DNA of 12,657 nucleotides from Caldifarciminota bacterium (GTDB lineage: Bacteria; Hydrothermota; Tepidihabitantia; Tepidihabitantales; Tepidihabitantaceae), in assembly GCA_011049385.1 (NCBI GenBank), contig DSBX01000223.1, forward strand, positions 1 to 12,657. The letters run 5' to 3'. Numbering within the stretch: the stretch's first letter is position 1; every line of letters starts with the position of its first letter. Shown one piece after another: positions 1 through 6,258 of this stretch. The position numbers and the translations under genes are program-made. The notes beneath the pieces were generated by a model. The model ran no database searches. It saw nothing but the letters and a program-made list of their open reading frames with translations, and was not told the DNA's origin.

Positions 1-277
1 GAGCCTGCGGAGTGTTGCCCCGCACCGCCTCCTGGAAGTGGCTGTTGGCCTTGCCGATGTCGTGCAGGATTGCGGCGCGGAGCAGAGCCGCTTCCAGCCC
101 GGCCGCATCAGCCGAGTTGGTCAATCCCATCGCGTCAAGCAGTACGGTACCGGCGACCCGGAAGGTGGTGCGGACGGCGGCGACAACGGAACCGAGGTGA
201 CCGGGCAGGGTCTCAGCCTGCCTTGGCGCGTCCGGATTCCGGCTGCTCTTGGCGAGCAGGCGTGCGGGTGCGGTCAC
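1..277 (-). CDS. cas3: CRISPR-associated Cas3, N-terminal HD nuclease domain (partial, runs off left edge)
   Basis: This reading frame starts at a GTG (277-275) overlapping the TGA of cas6 in a GTGA arrangement and stays open for 92 codons to the window edge. Its N-terminus carries the signature of Cas3 HD domains: LLAKS at residues 7-11, ETLPGHL at 22-28 with the metal-binding His27, and AILHDIGKANSHFQ at 69-82 with the His72-Asp73 pair that names the domain. In type I CRISPR systems Cas3 is the nuclease-helicase recruited to Cascade-bound target DNA, and the HD domain cuts the displaced strand. The helicase part is not in the window, so a stand-alone Cas3'' (HD only) cannot be excluded. The overlap with cas6 implies translational coupling in one operon. 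No other start fits both the overlap and the conserved N-terminus. Confidence 0.88.
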   Translation of the reverse strand, partial: MTAPARLLAKSSRNPDAPRQAETLPGHLGSVVAAVRTTFRVAGTVLLDAMGLTNSADAAGLEAALLRAAILHDIGKANSHFQEAVRGNTPQA

Positions 278-927
278 GGCAAGGGCACGAATATCCCGCA
301 GCCGAAGCGGCGGCGGCCGCCGAGGCCGCGTTCCTGCAACCTGAGCGATTCGTCGGCGGCCAAGCCCTGGACGATGACCGCGTAGCCGACCACCTGTCGC
401 CCCCGAATCTCCAGCGTACGACGGACGAAGGGTGAGCGGTCCGGTTCGCCCCCGGACCGACCCTCCAGCGGCTTCGCGGCCCGGCGCTTGAGCAGTCCGG
501 GCGTGCCCTTGGTCCCGAGCGCGGTCAGGTCTTCCTGCACCGCCGCAAGAAAGGAGTCGGGGTCGAGGCGGTCCTTGAGCTTGATGGTGACCAACCGACT
601 GCGAAGCGCGGCGGCAGGCTTGAGCGCATAAGTCGTCGGCGTGCCGATGCGCACTTTGAGGGCGTCGAGCTCAAGCTCTTCACCGGCCAGAGGCAGGAGC
701 TCACGGATATGGTCGCTGTCGAGACGCAGTGTGAGCCGGCTGGCAGGAGTCAGGTGGAGCAACCGATTGCCCGCGGGCCGGCCGTTGACCGGATGGATGC
801 CGAGCGACTTCCGCGCCGGGTCGTGTACCCACGGTATGAGCCGGGAGACAGCGGCGTAGAGAGCATAGCCGTGGTCGGCCGGGATGCTCGCGCCGAGCAG
901 GCGGAAGCTGAGGTCAACGGTCGGCAT
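274..927 (-). CDS. cas6: CRISPR RNA endonuclease Cas6, Cmx6 (I-MYXAN) type
   Basis: A 217-residue protein resembling the Cas6/Cmx6 family, which cuts the CRISPR precursor transcript within repeats and usually stays bound to the guide. The recognisable parts are the N-terminal strand and helix with DHGYALYAAVSRLIPWVHD (residues 18-36; the His in DHGY is a plausible catalytic residue) and the C-terminal glycine-rich loop GLGGRRRFGCGIF at about 202-214, which in RAMP-fold Cas6 proteins contacts RNA. The length is normal for the family. The ATG at 927 is preceded by TAGGAGGAGG, a strong ribosome binding site. It is the first intact gene after the cas promoter; cas3 overlaps its end. The Cmx6 type and the cas3 neighbour indicate a type I system. 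The subtype cannot be fixed, because the Cascade and adaptation genes lie outside the window. Confidence 0.9.
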   Translation of the reverse strand: MPTVDLSFRLLGASIPADHGYALYAAVSRLIPWVHDPARKSLGIHPVNGRPAGNRLLHLTPASRLTLRLDSDHIRELLPLAGEELELDALKVRIGTPTTYALKPAAALRSRLVTIKLKDRLDPDSFLAAVQEDLTALGTKGTPGLLKRRAAKPLEGRSGGEPDRSPFVRRTLEIRGRQVVGYAVIVQGLAADESLRLQERGLGGRRRFGCGIFVPLP

Positions 928-1015
928 GGGGCCTCCTCCTATGCGAACCGGGTCTCGATTGCCTTGCGCCCTTGAGCCGAAGCGTGTAGGCGCGCTGGGT
1001 TGTCTGCTGTGCCAT
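914..1015 (-). pseudogene. Small leading frame of the cas operon, probable 5' remnant of a deleted gene
   Basis: The first start codon after the cas promoter is an ATG at 1015 with a good ribosome binding site (GGGAGGT, 8 bases upstream). It opens a 33-codon frame that begins like a real protein, MAQQTTQRAYTLRLKG, then turns into arginine-rich nonsense and ends inside cas6. In another frame, positions 968-942 read RKAIETRFA followed by TAG at 941-939, which overlaps the cas6 ribosome binding site (TAGGAGG), as the natural end of an upstream cistron would. The simplest reading is that a longer first gene lost its middle, joining near 968-970. The N-terminal strand recalls CRISPR effectors (RAMP proteins, or some type V effectors from memory), but 16 residues cannot identify it. 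A genuine short leader peptide or an assembly collapse are the alternatives. The rest of the 316-base gap (928-1243) holds only this frame and two divergent promoters. Confidence 0.45.
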
Positions 1016-1043
1016 TACGGATACCTCCCGTTTCGATGGCGAC

Positions 1044-1071
1044 AGCATAGCGGCCGGCCCACACCAGTCAA
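1044..1071 (-). promoter_or_regulatory. Promoter of the cas operon (TTGACT-16-TATGCT)
   Basis: On the minus strand TTGACT (1071-1066) and TATGCT (1049-1044) are 16 bases apart, a close match to a sigma-70 promoter. Transcription would start near 1037, giving a leader of about 20 bases before the ATG at 1015 and its ribosome binding site. It reads into the remnant frame, cas6 and cas3. Prediction from sequence only. Confidence 0.7.
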
Positions 1072-1194
1072 GCGGGACGTGTCGCCCCGCTCATCGGCCT
1101 CGACCCGGGCGACCGATTTGCCCCGGCCGCGCTCTGCGGCCCGGCCACCCGCGCACGGACTGAAGGGTTGATGCCGGCGGAGAAGATGAACCGG

Positions 1195-1223
1195 TTGACA
1201 AGAGCCGCCAGGCGGCCGATAAT
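1195..1223 (+). promoter_or_regulatory. Promoter of the PQQ-repeat gene (TTGACA-17-GATAAT)
   Basis: A consensus -35 box TTGACA (1195-1200) and GATAAT (1218-1223) are separated by 17 bases. The start of transcription would be near 1230, leaving a very short leader with AGGAAG before the GTG at 1244. It is divergent from the cas promoter. Confidence 0.75.
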
Positions 1224-1243
1224 CATCCAGCACAGGAAGCAAT

Positions 1244-2686
1244 GTGAAAGTCAGAGGAACCCGAGCCGCGCTCAGAGTCCTGCCGGTCCTGATGCTGGTT
1301 GCCGGTATGACTCTGTCCATGCTCTGCGGAAGGCACATCCCGCCCGACCGGCCGGTCATTGTCGCCGGGCCGGTCGAGGGCAGTATCAACGTCAACTATG
1401 CGTTCACGGCCACGGCCGTCAGCCCGGAAGGGGACAGCATCGCCATCCGGTTCGACTGGGGCGACGGCGATACTTCGGACTGGAGCGGGTACGTGGCATC
1501 CGGGGAAGAGGTCACGATGAGCCGTACCTGGGCCGATACCGGAACATACCACGTCAAGGCTCAAGCCCGGACACCGGCCGCCGCGGAATCGGACTGGTCC
1601 GAACCGCATCCGGTCACCATCACCGGTGAACCCGGCACCATCAAGTGGCGATACGAAACCGGCGTGAATGTCATTTCCAGTCCGGCCATCGGGGATGACG
1701 GCACGGTCTACGTCGGAACGTGGGATGGTACTCTTGTTGCTCTGAGACCGGATGGCTCGGTCATCTGGCAGTTTGAGCTGAACGGCTTTCTCTTCTCACC
1801 TCCGGGCGTCGGAGATGATGGCACAATCTACCTTGGAACCAGCAGGTCAAGGTTCGGGAGCGGCTATTTCTACGCCATCAACCCGGACGGAACTCTAAGA
1901 TGGCGAGTCTATCAAGGCGATGAACTGCCCTGCGCCGGACCGGCCATTGCCGCCGACGGCACGGTCTACGTGGCAGGAGCCATCGAGTCGGGCGGTGGTG
2001 GCGTGCGTGCCTACGACCCGGACGGCAATCTCAGGTGGCGATACGAGGTTGGCGATTGGGTGTGCTCTTCTCCGGCGGTCGGGGTTGACGGGGCTGTCTA
2101 CTTCGGGTCTTCTGACTCTTTTCTCTATGCCCTGCATCCGGATGGGAACCTGAAGTGGCGGGCTGGGACCGGCTACAACGGCCCTTCCTCCCCGGCCATT
2201 GCCGCCGACGGCACGGTCTACATCGGGTCCGGGGACGGACACCTCTACGCCATCAACCCGGATGGTACCCGAAGGTGGCGGTACCGGACCGATGGCTTCG
2301 TCTACTCCTCGCCGTCCATCGGAGCAGACGGTACCATCTATGTCGGGTCAAGTGACCGCTGTCTGTATGCCATCAGCCCGGACGGTACCCTGAGATGGCG
2401 ATACCGGACCGGTCATGACTGCTACAGCTCCCCGGCTGTCCGTGCGGATGGTGCCGTGTATGTCGTGTCGGATGGTCTCTACGCTGTCACCCCGGACGGC
2501 GAGTTGAAATGGCGGTACGCGGATGCCAGCGGGACTTCCTCGCCCGCGATTGCGGAAGACGGCACGGTGTACTTCGAGGGCAGTGAGAAACTCCATGCCA
2601 TCTACGGCGACAGCCTGCTGGCGAACACGCCCTGGCCGAAGTACGGAGCCGACAGCCGGAATACCGGCCGGGTCCGCAGGCCGTAA
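1244..2686 (+). CDS. Secreted PKD-domain and PQQ-like repeat beta-propeller protein
   Basis: A 480-residue exported protein. Residues 1-28 are basic then hydrophobic, a signal peptide. The Cys28 that follows is not in a canonical lipobox (Leu at -1), so lipidation is doubtful. Residues about 38-125 form a PKD/Ig-like domain (RFDWGDGD, TWADTGTYHVKA). From about residue 131, eight repeats of roughly 40 residues follow the pattern [L/I]KWRY...SSPAI..DGTVYVGS..G.LYAINPDG, ending in WPKYGADSRNTGR, the usual closing motif of PQQ-like (BamB/PQQ-enzyme repeat) propellers. There are no dehydrogenase catalytic residues, so binding or surface display is likelier than catalysis. The GTG start at 1244 has AGGAAG upstream and a consensus promoter; no ATG lies closer to the signal peptide start. 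It appears less G+C-rich than the murA-ispG region. The natural ligand is unknown. Confidence 0.85.
   Translation: MKVRGTRAALRVLPVLMLVAGMTLSMLCGRHIPPDRPVIVAGPVEGSINVNYAFTATAVSPEGDSIAIRFDWGDGDTSDWSGYVASGEEVTMSRTWADTGTYHVKAQARTPAAAESDWSEPHPVTITGEPGTIKWRYETGVNVISSPAIGDDGTVYVGTWDGTLVALRPDGSVIWQFELNGFLFSPPGVGDDGTIYLGTSRSRFGSGYFYAINPDGTLRWRVYQGDELPCAGPAIAADGTVYVAGAIESGGGGVRAYDPDGNLRWRYEVGDWVCSSPAVGVDGAVYFGSSDSFLYALHPDGNLKWRAGTGYNGPSSPAIAADGTVYIGSGDGHLYAINPDGTRRWRYRTDGFVYSSPSIGADGTIYVGSSDRCLYAISPDGTLRWRYRTGHDCYSSPAVRADGAVYVVSDGLYAVTPDGELKWRYADASGTSSPAIAEDGTVYFEGSEKLHAIYGDSLLANTPWPKYGADSRNTGRVRRP
1638..2620 (+). repeat. Tandem coding repeats of about 115-135 bases (eight PQQ-like blades)
   Basis: Eight imperfect direct repeats in the DNA correspond to the propeller blades. 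The phrases encoding CCGGACGG(C/T) followed by A(A/G)(A/G)TGGCG recur at each blade boundary, for example at about 2020-2040, 2140-2160, 2260-2280 and 2380-2400. Blades 4 to 6 are the most alike, suggesting fairly recent internal duplication or gene conversion. Blades 2 and 3 carry short insertions (SRFGSG, ESGGGG). Confidence 0.75.
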
Positions 2687-2749
2687 GCGGGCGTTGATGG
2701 GCGTTTGCGATACCGGAATCGGGACCGCAATGCCATCCCCCGGGCGCTC

Positions 2750-2777
2750 TTGACTTCGACCGCAGGGGCGCTATGTT
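2750..2777 (+). promoter_or_regulatory. Leaderless-type promoter of the FmdE-family gene (TTGACT-16-TATGTT)
   Basis: TTGACT (2750-2755) and TATGTT (2772-2777) are 16 bases apart. Only five bases separate the -10 box from the GTG at 2783, so the predicted transcript would begin at or beside the start codon. There is no Shine-Dalgarno sequence, which fits a leaderless mRNA. Confidence 0.65.
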
Positions 2778-2782
2778 CCCGC

Positions 2783-3208
2783 GTGAAATCGCGGGACGTC
2801 CTCGACCGGGCCGCCGCCTTCCACGGCCACCTCGGCCCCTGGCTCGCCCTCGGCCTCAAGGCCGGCCTCTATGCCCGCCGCGTCGTCAGCCGCAACCCGT
2901 TCTGCCTCAAGGCCGTCGTCCACTGCCCGGGCCGCACCCCCTACACCTGTTTCGTGGACGGGGTCCAGGTCGGCTCCGGCTGTACCCTCGGCAAGGGCAA
3001 CATCCGCCACATCCGCGCCGCCCGCGGGACCTGGGTGGAGTTCACCGAGAAGGACACGCCCGGCGCCGGGCTCAAGCTCGAACTCCGGCCCGAAGTCTGG
3101 ACCGAGCTTCATCTCACCCCGGCACCGAACGAAGCCGCGGTCATCAGACTCGGCCGCACGTTCTACGCGCGGCCGCTCAGCAGGCTCTTCATCGAAACCC
3201 GCGCCTGA
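2783..3208 (+). CDS. Stand-alone FmdE-domain protein
   Basis: A 141-residue protein of the formylmethanofuran dehydrogenase subunit E (FmdE, PF02663) family. It shows FHGHLGPWLALGLKAG (about residues 13-28), HCPGRTPYTCF (50-60) and GSGCTLGKGN (65-74), the histidine, cysteine and GCTLGKGN motifs of that fold. In many relatives the first motif reads HGHxCPG; here the first cysteine is Gly, as in a subgroup I recall as HGHLGP proteins. The C-terminal zinc ribbon of full-length FmdE is absent. FmdE-domain proteins outside methanogens are often metal- or cofactor-related, but their function is largely unknown, and no other formylmethanofuran or molybdenum/tungsten genes are nearby. The GTG at 2783 is chosen because homology begins there and the -10 box sits just upstream; an upstream ATG at 2705 in the same frame would place the promoter inside the gene. 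Confidence 0.82.
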   Translation: MKSRDVLDRAAAFHGHLGPWLALGLKAGLYARRVVSRNPFCLKAVVHCPGRTPYTCFVDGVQVGSGCTLGKGNIRHIRAARGTWVEFTEKDTPGAGLKLELRPEVWTELHLTPAPNEAAVIRLGRTFYARPLSRLFIETRA

Positions 3209-3254
3209 CCGGACCGCCTTTCCCGCTTTTCTCCGGTGGCCGCGCAGGGCGAAA

Positions 3255-3278
3255 CGCGAATCGCCGCGCGGCGTCGCG
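3255..3278 (+). other. GC-rich hairpin between fmdE-family gene and hsp20
   Basis: CGCGA (3255-3259) pairs with TCGCG (3274-3278), and CGCC (3262-3265) with GGCG (3270-3273), leaving a GCGC loop and a two-base bulge. A second small hairpin CGTCT-AAG-AGACG follows at about 3279-3291. There is no U-tract, so it is not a classical terminator. It would lie in the 5' leader of hsp20 if transcription starts upstream. I found no clear sigma-70 promoter, CIRCE or ROSE motif in 3209-3328. Confidence 0.35.
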
Positions 3279-3328
3279 CGTCTAAGAGACGAAAAGGCCG
3301 ATACGAAGGCACAAAGGAGGTGTTTGAA

Positions 3329-3772
3329 ATGGCCAAGAACCTGGTCCGCTGGGACCCGTTCCGCGAGGTGACGTCTCTGCGCGATGATATTGAGCGGCTG
3401 TTCGATTCGGTCTACGGCCGCTACCCGCGCGAGCGCTCGGAGATTTCCTGGGCCCCGCCGCTGGACATCGAGGAGACCGATACCAATATCGTCATCCGGG
3501 CCGAAATCCCGGGGATGAAGAAGGACGACATCAAGATTTCCTTGACCGGCGATACCCTCTGCATCTCCGGCGAGCGACGCCACGAGGCCGAGCAGAAGGA
3601 GAAGACCTTCCACCGCATCGAGCGCGCCTATGGCCGCTTCCTGCGCACGCTGGCCCTGCCCGCCGACGTGGACGGCGCGAAGGTCAAGGCCGGCTATAAG
3701 GACGGGGTGCTCGAACTGACCCTGCCCAAGTCCGAGAAGGCCAGGTCCCGGGACATCGCCATCGAAGGCTGA
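3329..3772 (+). CDS. hsp20: Small heat-shock protein (Hsp20/alpha-crystallin family)
   Basis: A 147-residue ATP-independent holdase chaperone. The N-terminus NLVRWDPFREVTSLRDDIERLF is the amphipathic segment common to bacterial class A Hsp20 proteins. The alpha-crystallin domain runs from about residue 44 to 138, with AEIPGMKKDDIKISL, the RxYGRFLRTLALP strand and the YKDGVLELTLPK signature. The C-terminal IAI in RDIAIEG is the I-x-I motif that docks into neighbouring dimers. The ATG at 3329 has an ideal ribosome binding site (AAAGGAGG, 8 bases upstream); in-frame starts further up are not supported. No sigma-70 promoter is evident in the 120-base gap before it, so heat control by an alternative sigma factor is possible. 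A strong terminator follows. Confidence 0.95.
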   Translation: MAKNLVRWDPFREVTSLRDDIERLFDSVYGRYPRERSEISWAPPLDIEETDTNIVIRAEIPGMKKDDIKISLTGDTLCISGERRHEAEQKEKTFHRIERAYGRFLRTLALPADVDGAKVKAGYKDGVLELTLPKSEKARSRDIAIEG

Positions 3773-3794
3773 TTCTCAAGGAGACCGAATCCCG

Positions 3795-3831
3795 CCGGCG
3801 CGGCCCGCCCTTGGGCGGGCCGTGCCGGTTT
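3795..3831 (+). terminator. Rho-independent terminator after hsp20
   Basis: The arm 3795-3810 (ending CGGCCCGCCC) pairs with 3813-3828 (beginning GGGCGGGCCG) over up to 16 base pairs with one G-U. The inner part opens to a small CTTG-type loop, and a short TTT follows. The U-run is weak, but the stem is by far the strongest in the window and sits between two separately promoted genes. Confidence 0.7.
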
Positions 3832-3850
3832 CCCGCTCACTGCCGGGCTG

Positions 3851-3878
3851 TTGCATCGCCCGGGTTCGGGATTATCAT
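3851..3878 (+). promoter_or_regulatory. Leaderless-type promoter of murA (TTGCAT-16-TATCAT)
   Basis: TTGCAT (3851-3856) and TATCAT (3873-3878) have a 16-base spacer. Eight bases follow before the murA ATG, so transcription should start at or within a few bases of it. No Shine-Dalgarno sequence is present. It would drive murA and ispG. Confidence 0.6.
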
Positions 3879-3886
3879 CCTGAACG

Positions 3887-5152
3887 ATGGACAGGTTCCT
3901 GATTCACGGCGGCCGGCCGCTCTTTGGCTCGGTCAGCGTCGCCAGTGCCAAGAACGCGGTCCTGCCGATTCTCGCCGCCTGCCTGCTCACCGAGGAGGAG
4001 TGCGCCATCCGCAACGTGCCGGCGCTTGAGGACGTCCGGACGATGCTGAAACTGCTCGCCGCGCTCGGCGTCTCGGTACAGCATTCGGGCCGGACGGTGC
4101 GGCTCTGCGCCGGGGGACGAATCGCCCGGTCAGCGCCCTACGACATCGTCCGCAGGATGCGGGCGGGCTATTACGTGCTCGGGCCCCTGCTCGGCCGGTT
4201 CGGCGAGGCCCGGGTTTCCCTGCCCGGCGGCTGTGCCATCGGCGCGCGGCCGGTGGACCTGCATCTCAAGGGCCTGGAGGCGCTCGGCGCCCGGGTCGAG
4301 GTCGAGCACGGCTACGTCCAGGCCCGGGCCCGGCGGCTGGCCGGCGCGGCGATGCGGCTGGAGGGCACGAGAGGCCCGAGCGTGGGCGCGACCGCCAACG
4401 TGATGATGGCCGCGGTGCTGGCGCGGGGCGAGACGGTCATTGACGGCGCGGCCCGCGAGCCGGAGGTGGTTGACCTCGCCGCCTTCCTCGGCCGCCTCGG
4501 CGCCGACATCCGCGGCGCGGGCACGCCGACGGTGCGGGTCCGGGGCGTGCGCCGGCTCGGCGGCGCGGACTTCCGCCCGATTCCGGACCGGGTCGAGGCC
4601 GGGACCTTCGCGGTCGCCGCCGCGCTGACCGGCGGCCGGGTCCAGGTCCGCAACTGCCGGCCCGAGCATCTCGCCGCGGTGGTGGACAAGCTGGGCGAGG
4701 CCGGCGCCGAGGTCACCTGCGAGCGCCGCTCGCTGACCGTCACCGGCCGGGGCCGGCCCCGGCCCCTCTGCCTCGGCACCGCCCCCTACCCCGGCTTCCC
4801 GACCGACATCCAGGCCCAGTTCACCGCCCTGCTCGCGGTCGCCGACGGCACCAGCGTCGTGACCGAAAATATCTTCGAGGCGCGGTTCCTGCACACGATG
4901 GAGCTGGCCCGGATGGGCGCGGACATCCAGGTCAGCGGCAGTGTCGCGGTCATCCGGGGGGTGCCCCGGCTTTCCGGCGCGCAGGTGATGGCTTCGGACC
5001 TGCGGGCTTCGGCCGCGCTGGTGCTGGCCGGGCTGGTCGCCGAGGGCGAGACCGAGGTGCGGCGCATTTATCATCTGGACCGGGGCTACGAGCGGCTCGA
5101 ATCCAAGCTGGGCGCGCTCGGGGCGCGCATCGAGCGCCGGGGCGATGATTAG
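3887..5152 (+). CDS. murA: UDP-N-acetylglucosamine 1-carboxyvinyltransferase
   Basis: A 421-residue MurA, the first committed enzyme of peptidoglycan synthesis, which transfers enolpyruvyl from phosphoenolpyruvate to UDP-GlcNAc in the cytosol and is the fosfomycin target. All key residues are in place: Lys22-Asn23 in ASAKNAVLP, the catalytic Cys116 in LPGGCAIGARPVDLHLKG (Cys, not the Asp of fosfomycin-resistant types), Asp307 in FPTDIQAQ, and Arg373 in DLRASAALVLAG. Length matches the family (about 420). The ATG at 3887 aligns with the usual MDRFLIHGG-type N-terminus and lies directly behind a promoter. The start of ispG overlaps its end by 8 bases, so the two are translated from one message and link cell-wall and isoprenoid (undecaprenyl) supply. 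Confidence 0.97.
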   Translation: MDRFLIHGGRPLFGSVSVASAKNAVLPILAACLLTEEECAIRNVPALEDVRTMLKLLAALGVSVQHSGRTVRLCAGGRIARSAPYDIVRRMRAGYYVLGPLLGRFGEARVSLPGGCAIGARPVDLHLKGLEALGARVEVEHGYVQARARRLAGAAMRLEGTRGPSVGATANVMMAAVLARGETVIDGAAREPEVVDLAAFLGRLGADIRGAGTPTVRVRGVRRLGGADFRPIPDRVEAGTFAVAAALTGGRVQVRNCRPEHLAAVVDKLGEAGAEVTCERRSLTVTGRGRPRPLCLGTAPYPGFPTDIQAQFTALLAVADGTSVVTENIFEARFLHTMELARMGADIQVSGSVAVIRGVPRLSGAQVMASDLRASAALVLAGLVAEGETEVRRIYHLDRGYERLESKLGALGARIERRGDD

Positions 5153-6227
5153 GCGGCGCCGGGCCACCCGGCCGGTCCGCGTCGGCGGGCTGGTCATCGG
5201 CGGCGGCGCGCCGGTCGCGGTCCAGTCCATGACCAATACCCGGACCGACGATGTCGCCGCGACGGTGCGCCAGACGCGGAGCCTCGCCCGCGCCGGCTGT
5301 GAGCTGGTGCGCATCGCGGTGCCCGACGCGGCCGCGGCCGCGGCCCTGCCCGAAATCCGGGCCCGGCTCAAACTGCCGCTCTGCGCCGATGTCCATTTCG
5401 ACCACCGGCTCGCGCTCGCCGCCATCCGGGCCGGCTTCGACAAGGTGCGCATCAACCCGGGCAACATCGGCGCCGGCGCCCGCACCGGCCGGGCACGCTC
5501 GGCGCGGGTGTGCGAGGTGATCCGGGCCGCGGCCGACGCCGGCACCGCCATCCGGGTCGGCGTCAACGCCGGCTCGATTGACCGGCGCTTCGCCCGCCGG
5601 CCGACCGTCGCGGCAATGGTCGCGAGTATGGCCGAATGCCTCGCGCCGTTCGAGGCGCTCGGCTTCCGGGCGCTGGTGCTGTCGGCCAAGGCCAGCGGCG
5701 TGCCCGAGACCGTCGCCGCGTACCGCGAGCTTTCGCGCCGCTGGCGCTGGCCGCTTCATCTCGGGCTGACCGAGGCCGGCCTGCCCTTCGAGGGCGCGAT
5801 CCGCTCGACCGCGGCGCTCGGTGCCCTGCTCGCCGAGGGCATCGGCGACACCGTCCGCGTCTCCCTGACCGGGGACCCGGTGCGCGAGGTCGAGGCGGCC
5901 TGGGAACTGCTCGCCGCGCTCGGCCTGCGCCGCCGCGGGCCGCTGGTCTATGCCTGCCCGACCTGCGGCCGGACCGGCATTGACGTCGCCCGGCTCGCCC
6001 GCGAGGTGAAGCGGGCGCTGGCCGGGTGCCGCGAGCCGCTCAAGATTGCGGTAATGGGCTGTGTCGTCAACGGCCCGGGCGAGGCGCGGGCCGCGGACTA
6101 CGGCATCGCCGGCGGCCGGGGCCGGGGCGCGGTCTTCGCCCGGGGCCGGGTCCTGCGGACCGTGCCGGCCGACCGCCTCGTCCGTGAACTGCTCCGCGCC
6201 ATTGCCGCCGGGCAGGCGCGGACTTGA
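5145..6227 (+). CDS. ispG: 4-hydroxy-3-methylbut-2-en-1-yl diphosphate synthase (IspG/GcpE)
   Basis: A 360-residue enzyme of the non-mevalonate (MEP) isoprenoid pathway that reductively opens the cyclodiphosphate MEcPP to HMBPP using a [4Fe-4S] cluster. Family motifs are VAVQSMTNTRTDD (residues 24-36), PLCADVHFDHRLA (78-90), DKVRINPGNIG (99-109), VGVNAGS (138-144), and the cluster-binding set Cys271 and Cys274 (CPTCGRTGID) with Cys306 and Glu313 (GCVVNGPGEA). The length is that of the short bacterial form without the plant-type insert. The ATG at 5145 overlaps the murA stop by 8 bases. Its TGA stop lies inside the -35 box of the next gene's promoter. It implies that the host makes isoprenoids through the MEP route. 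Confidence 0.97.
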   Translation: MIRRRRATRPVRVGGLVIGGGAPVAVQSMTNTRTDDVAATVRQTRSLARAGCELVRIAVPDAAAAAALPEIRARLKLPLCADVHFDHRLALAAIRAGFDKVRINPGNIGAGARTGRARSARVCEVIRAAADAGTAIRVGVNAGSIDRRFARRPTVAAMVASMAECLAPFEALGFRALVLSAKASGVPETVAAYRELSRRWRWPLHLGLTEAGLPFEGAIRSTAALGALLAEGIGDTVRVSLTGDPVREVEAAWELLAALGLRRRGPLVYACPTCGRTGIDVARLAREVKRALAGCREPLKIAVMGCVVNGPGEARAADYGIAGGRGRGAVFARGRVLRTVPADRLVRELLRAIAAGQART

Positions 6228-6251
6228 CCGACCGCGTCCGTCCGCTATATT
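6224..6251 (+). promoter_or_regulatory. Leaderless-type promoter of the SUMF1-fold gene (TTGACC-16-TATATT)
   Basis: TTGACC (6224-6229) contains the ispG stop codon TGA (6225-6227). TATATT (6246-6251) follows at 16 bases, and seven bases later come two tandem ATG codons (6259 and 6262) without a ribosome binding site. Confidence 0.7.
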
Positions 6252-6258
6252 GCCCGCG

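Noticed and set aside
1244..1330. Lipoprotein lipobox in the PQQ-repeat protein
   Set aside because: Cys28 follows the hydrophobic stretch but is preceded by S-M-L; Leu at -1 does not fit the G/A/S usually needed for lipoprotein processing.
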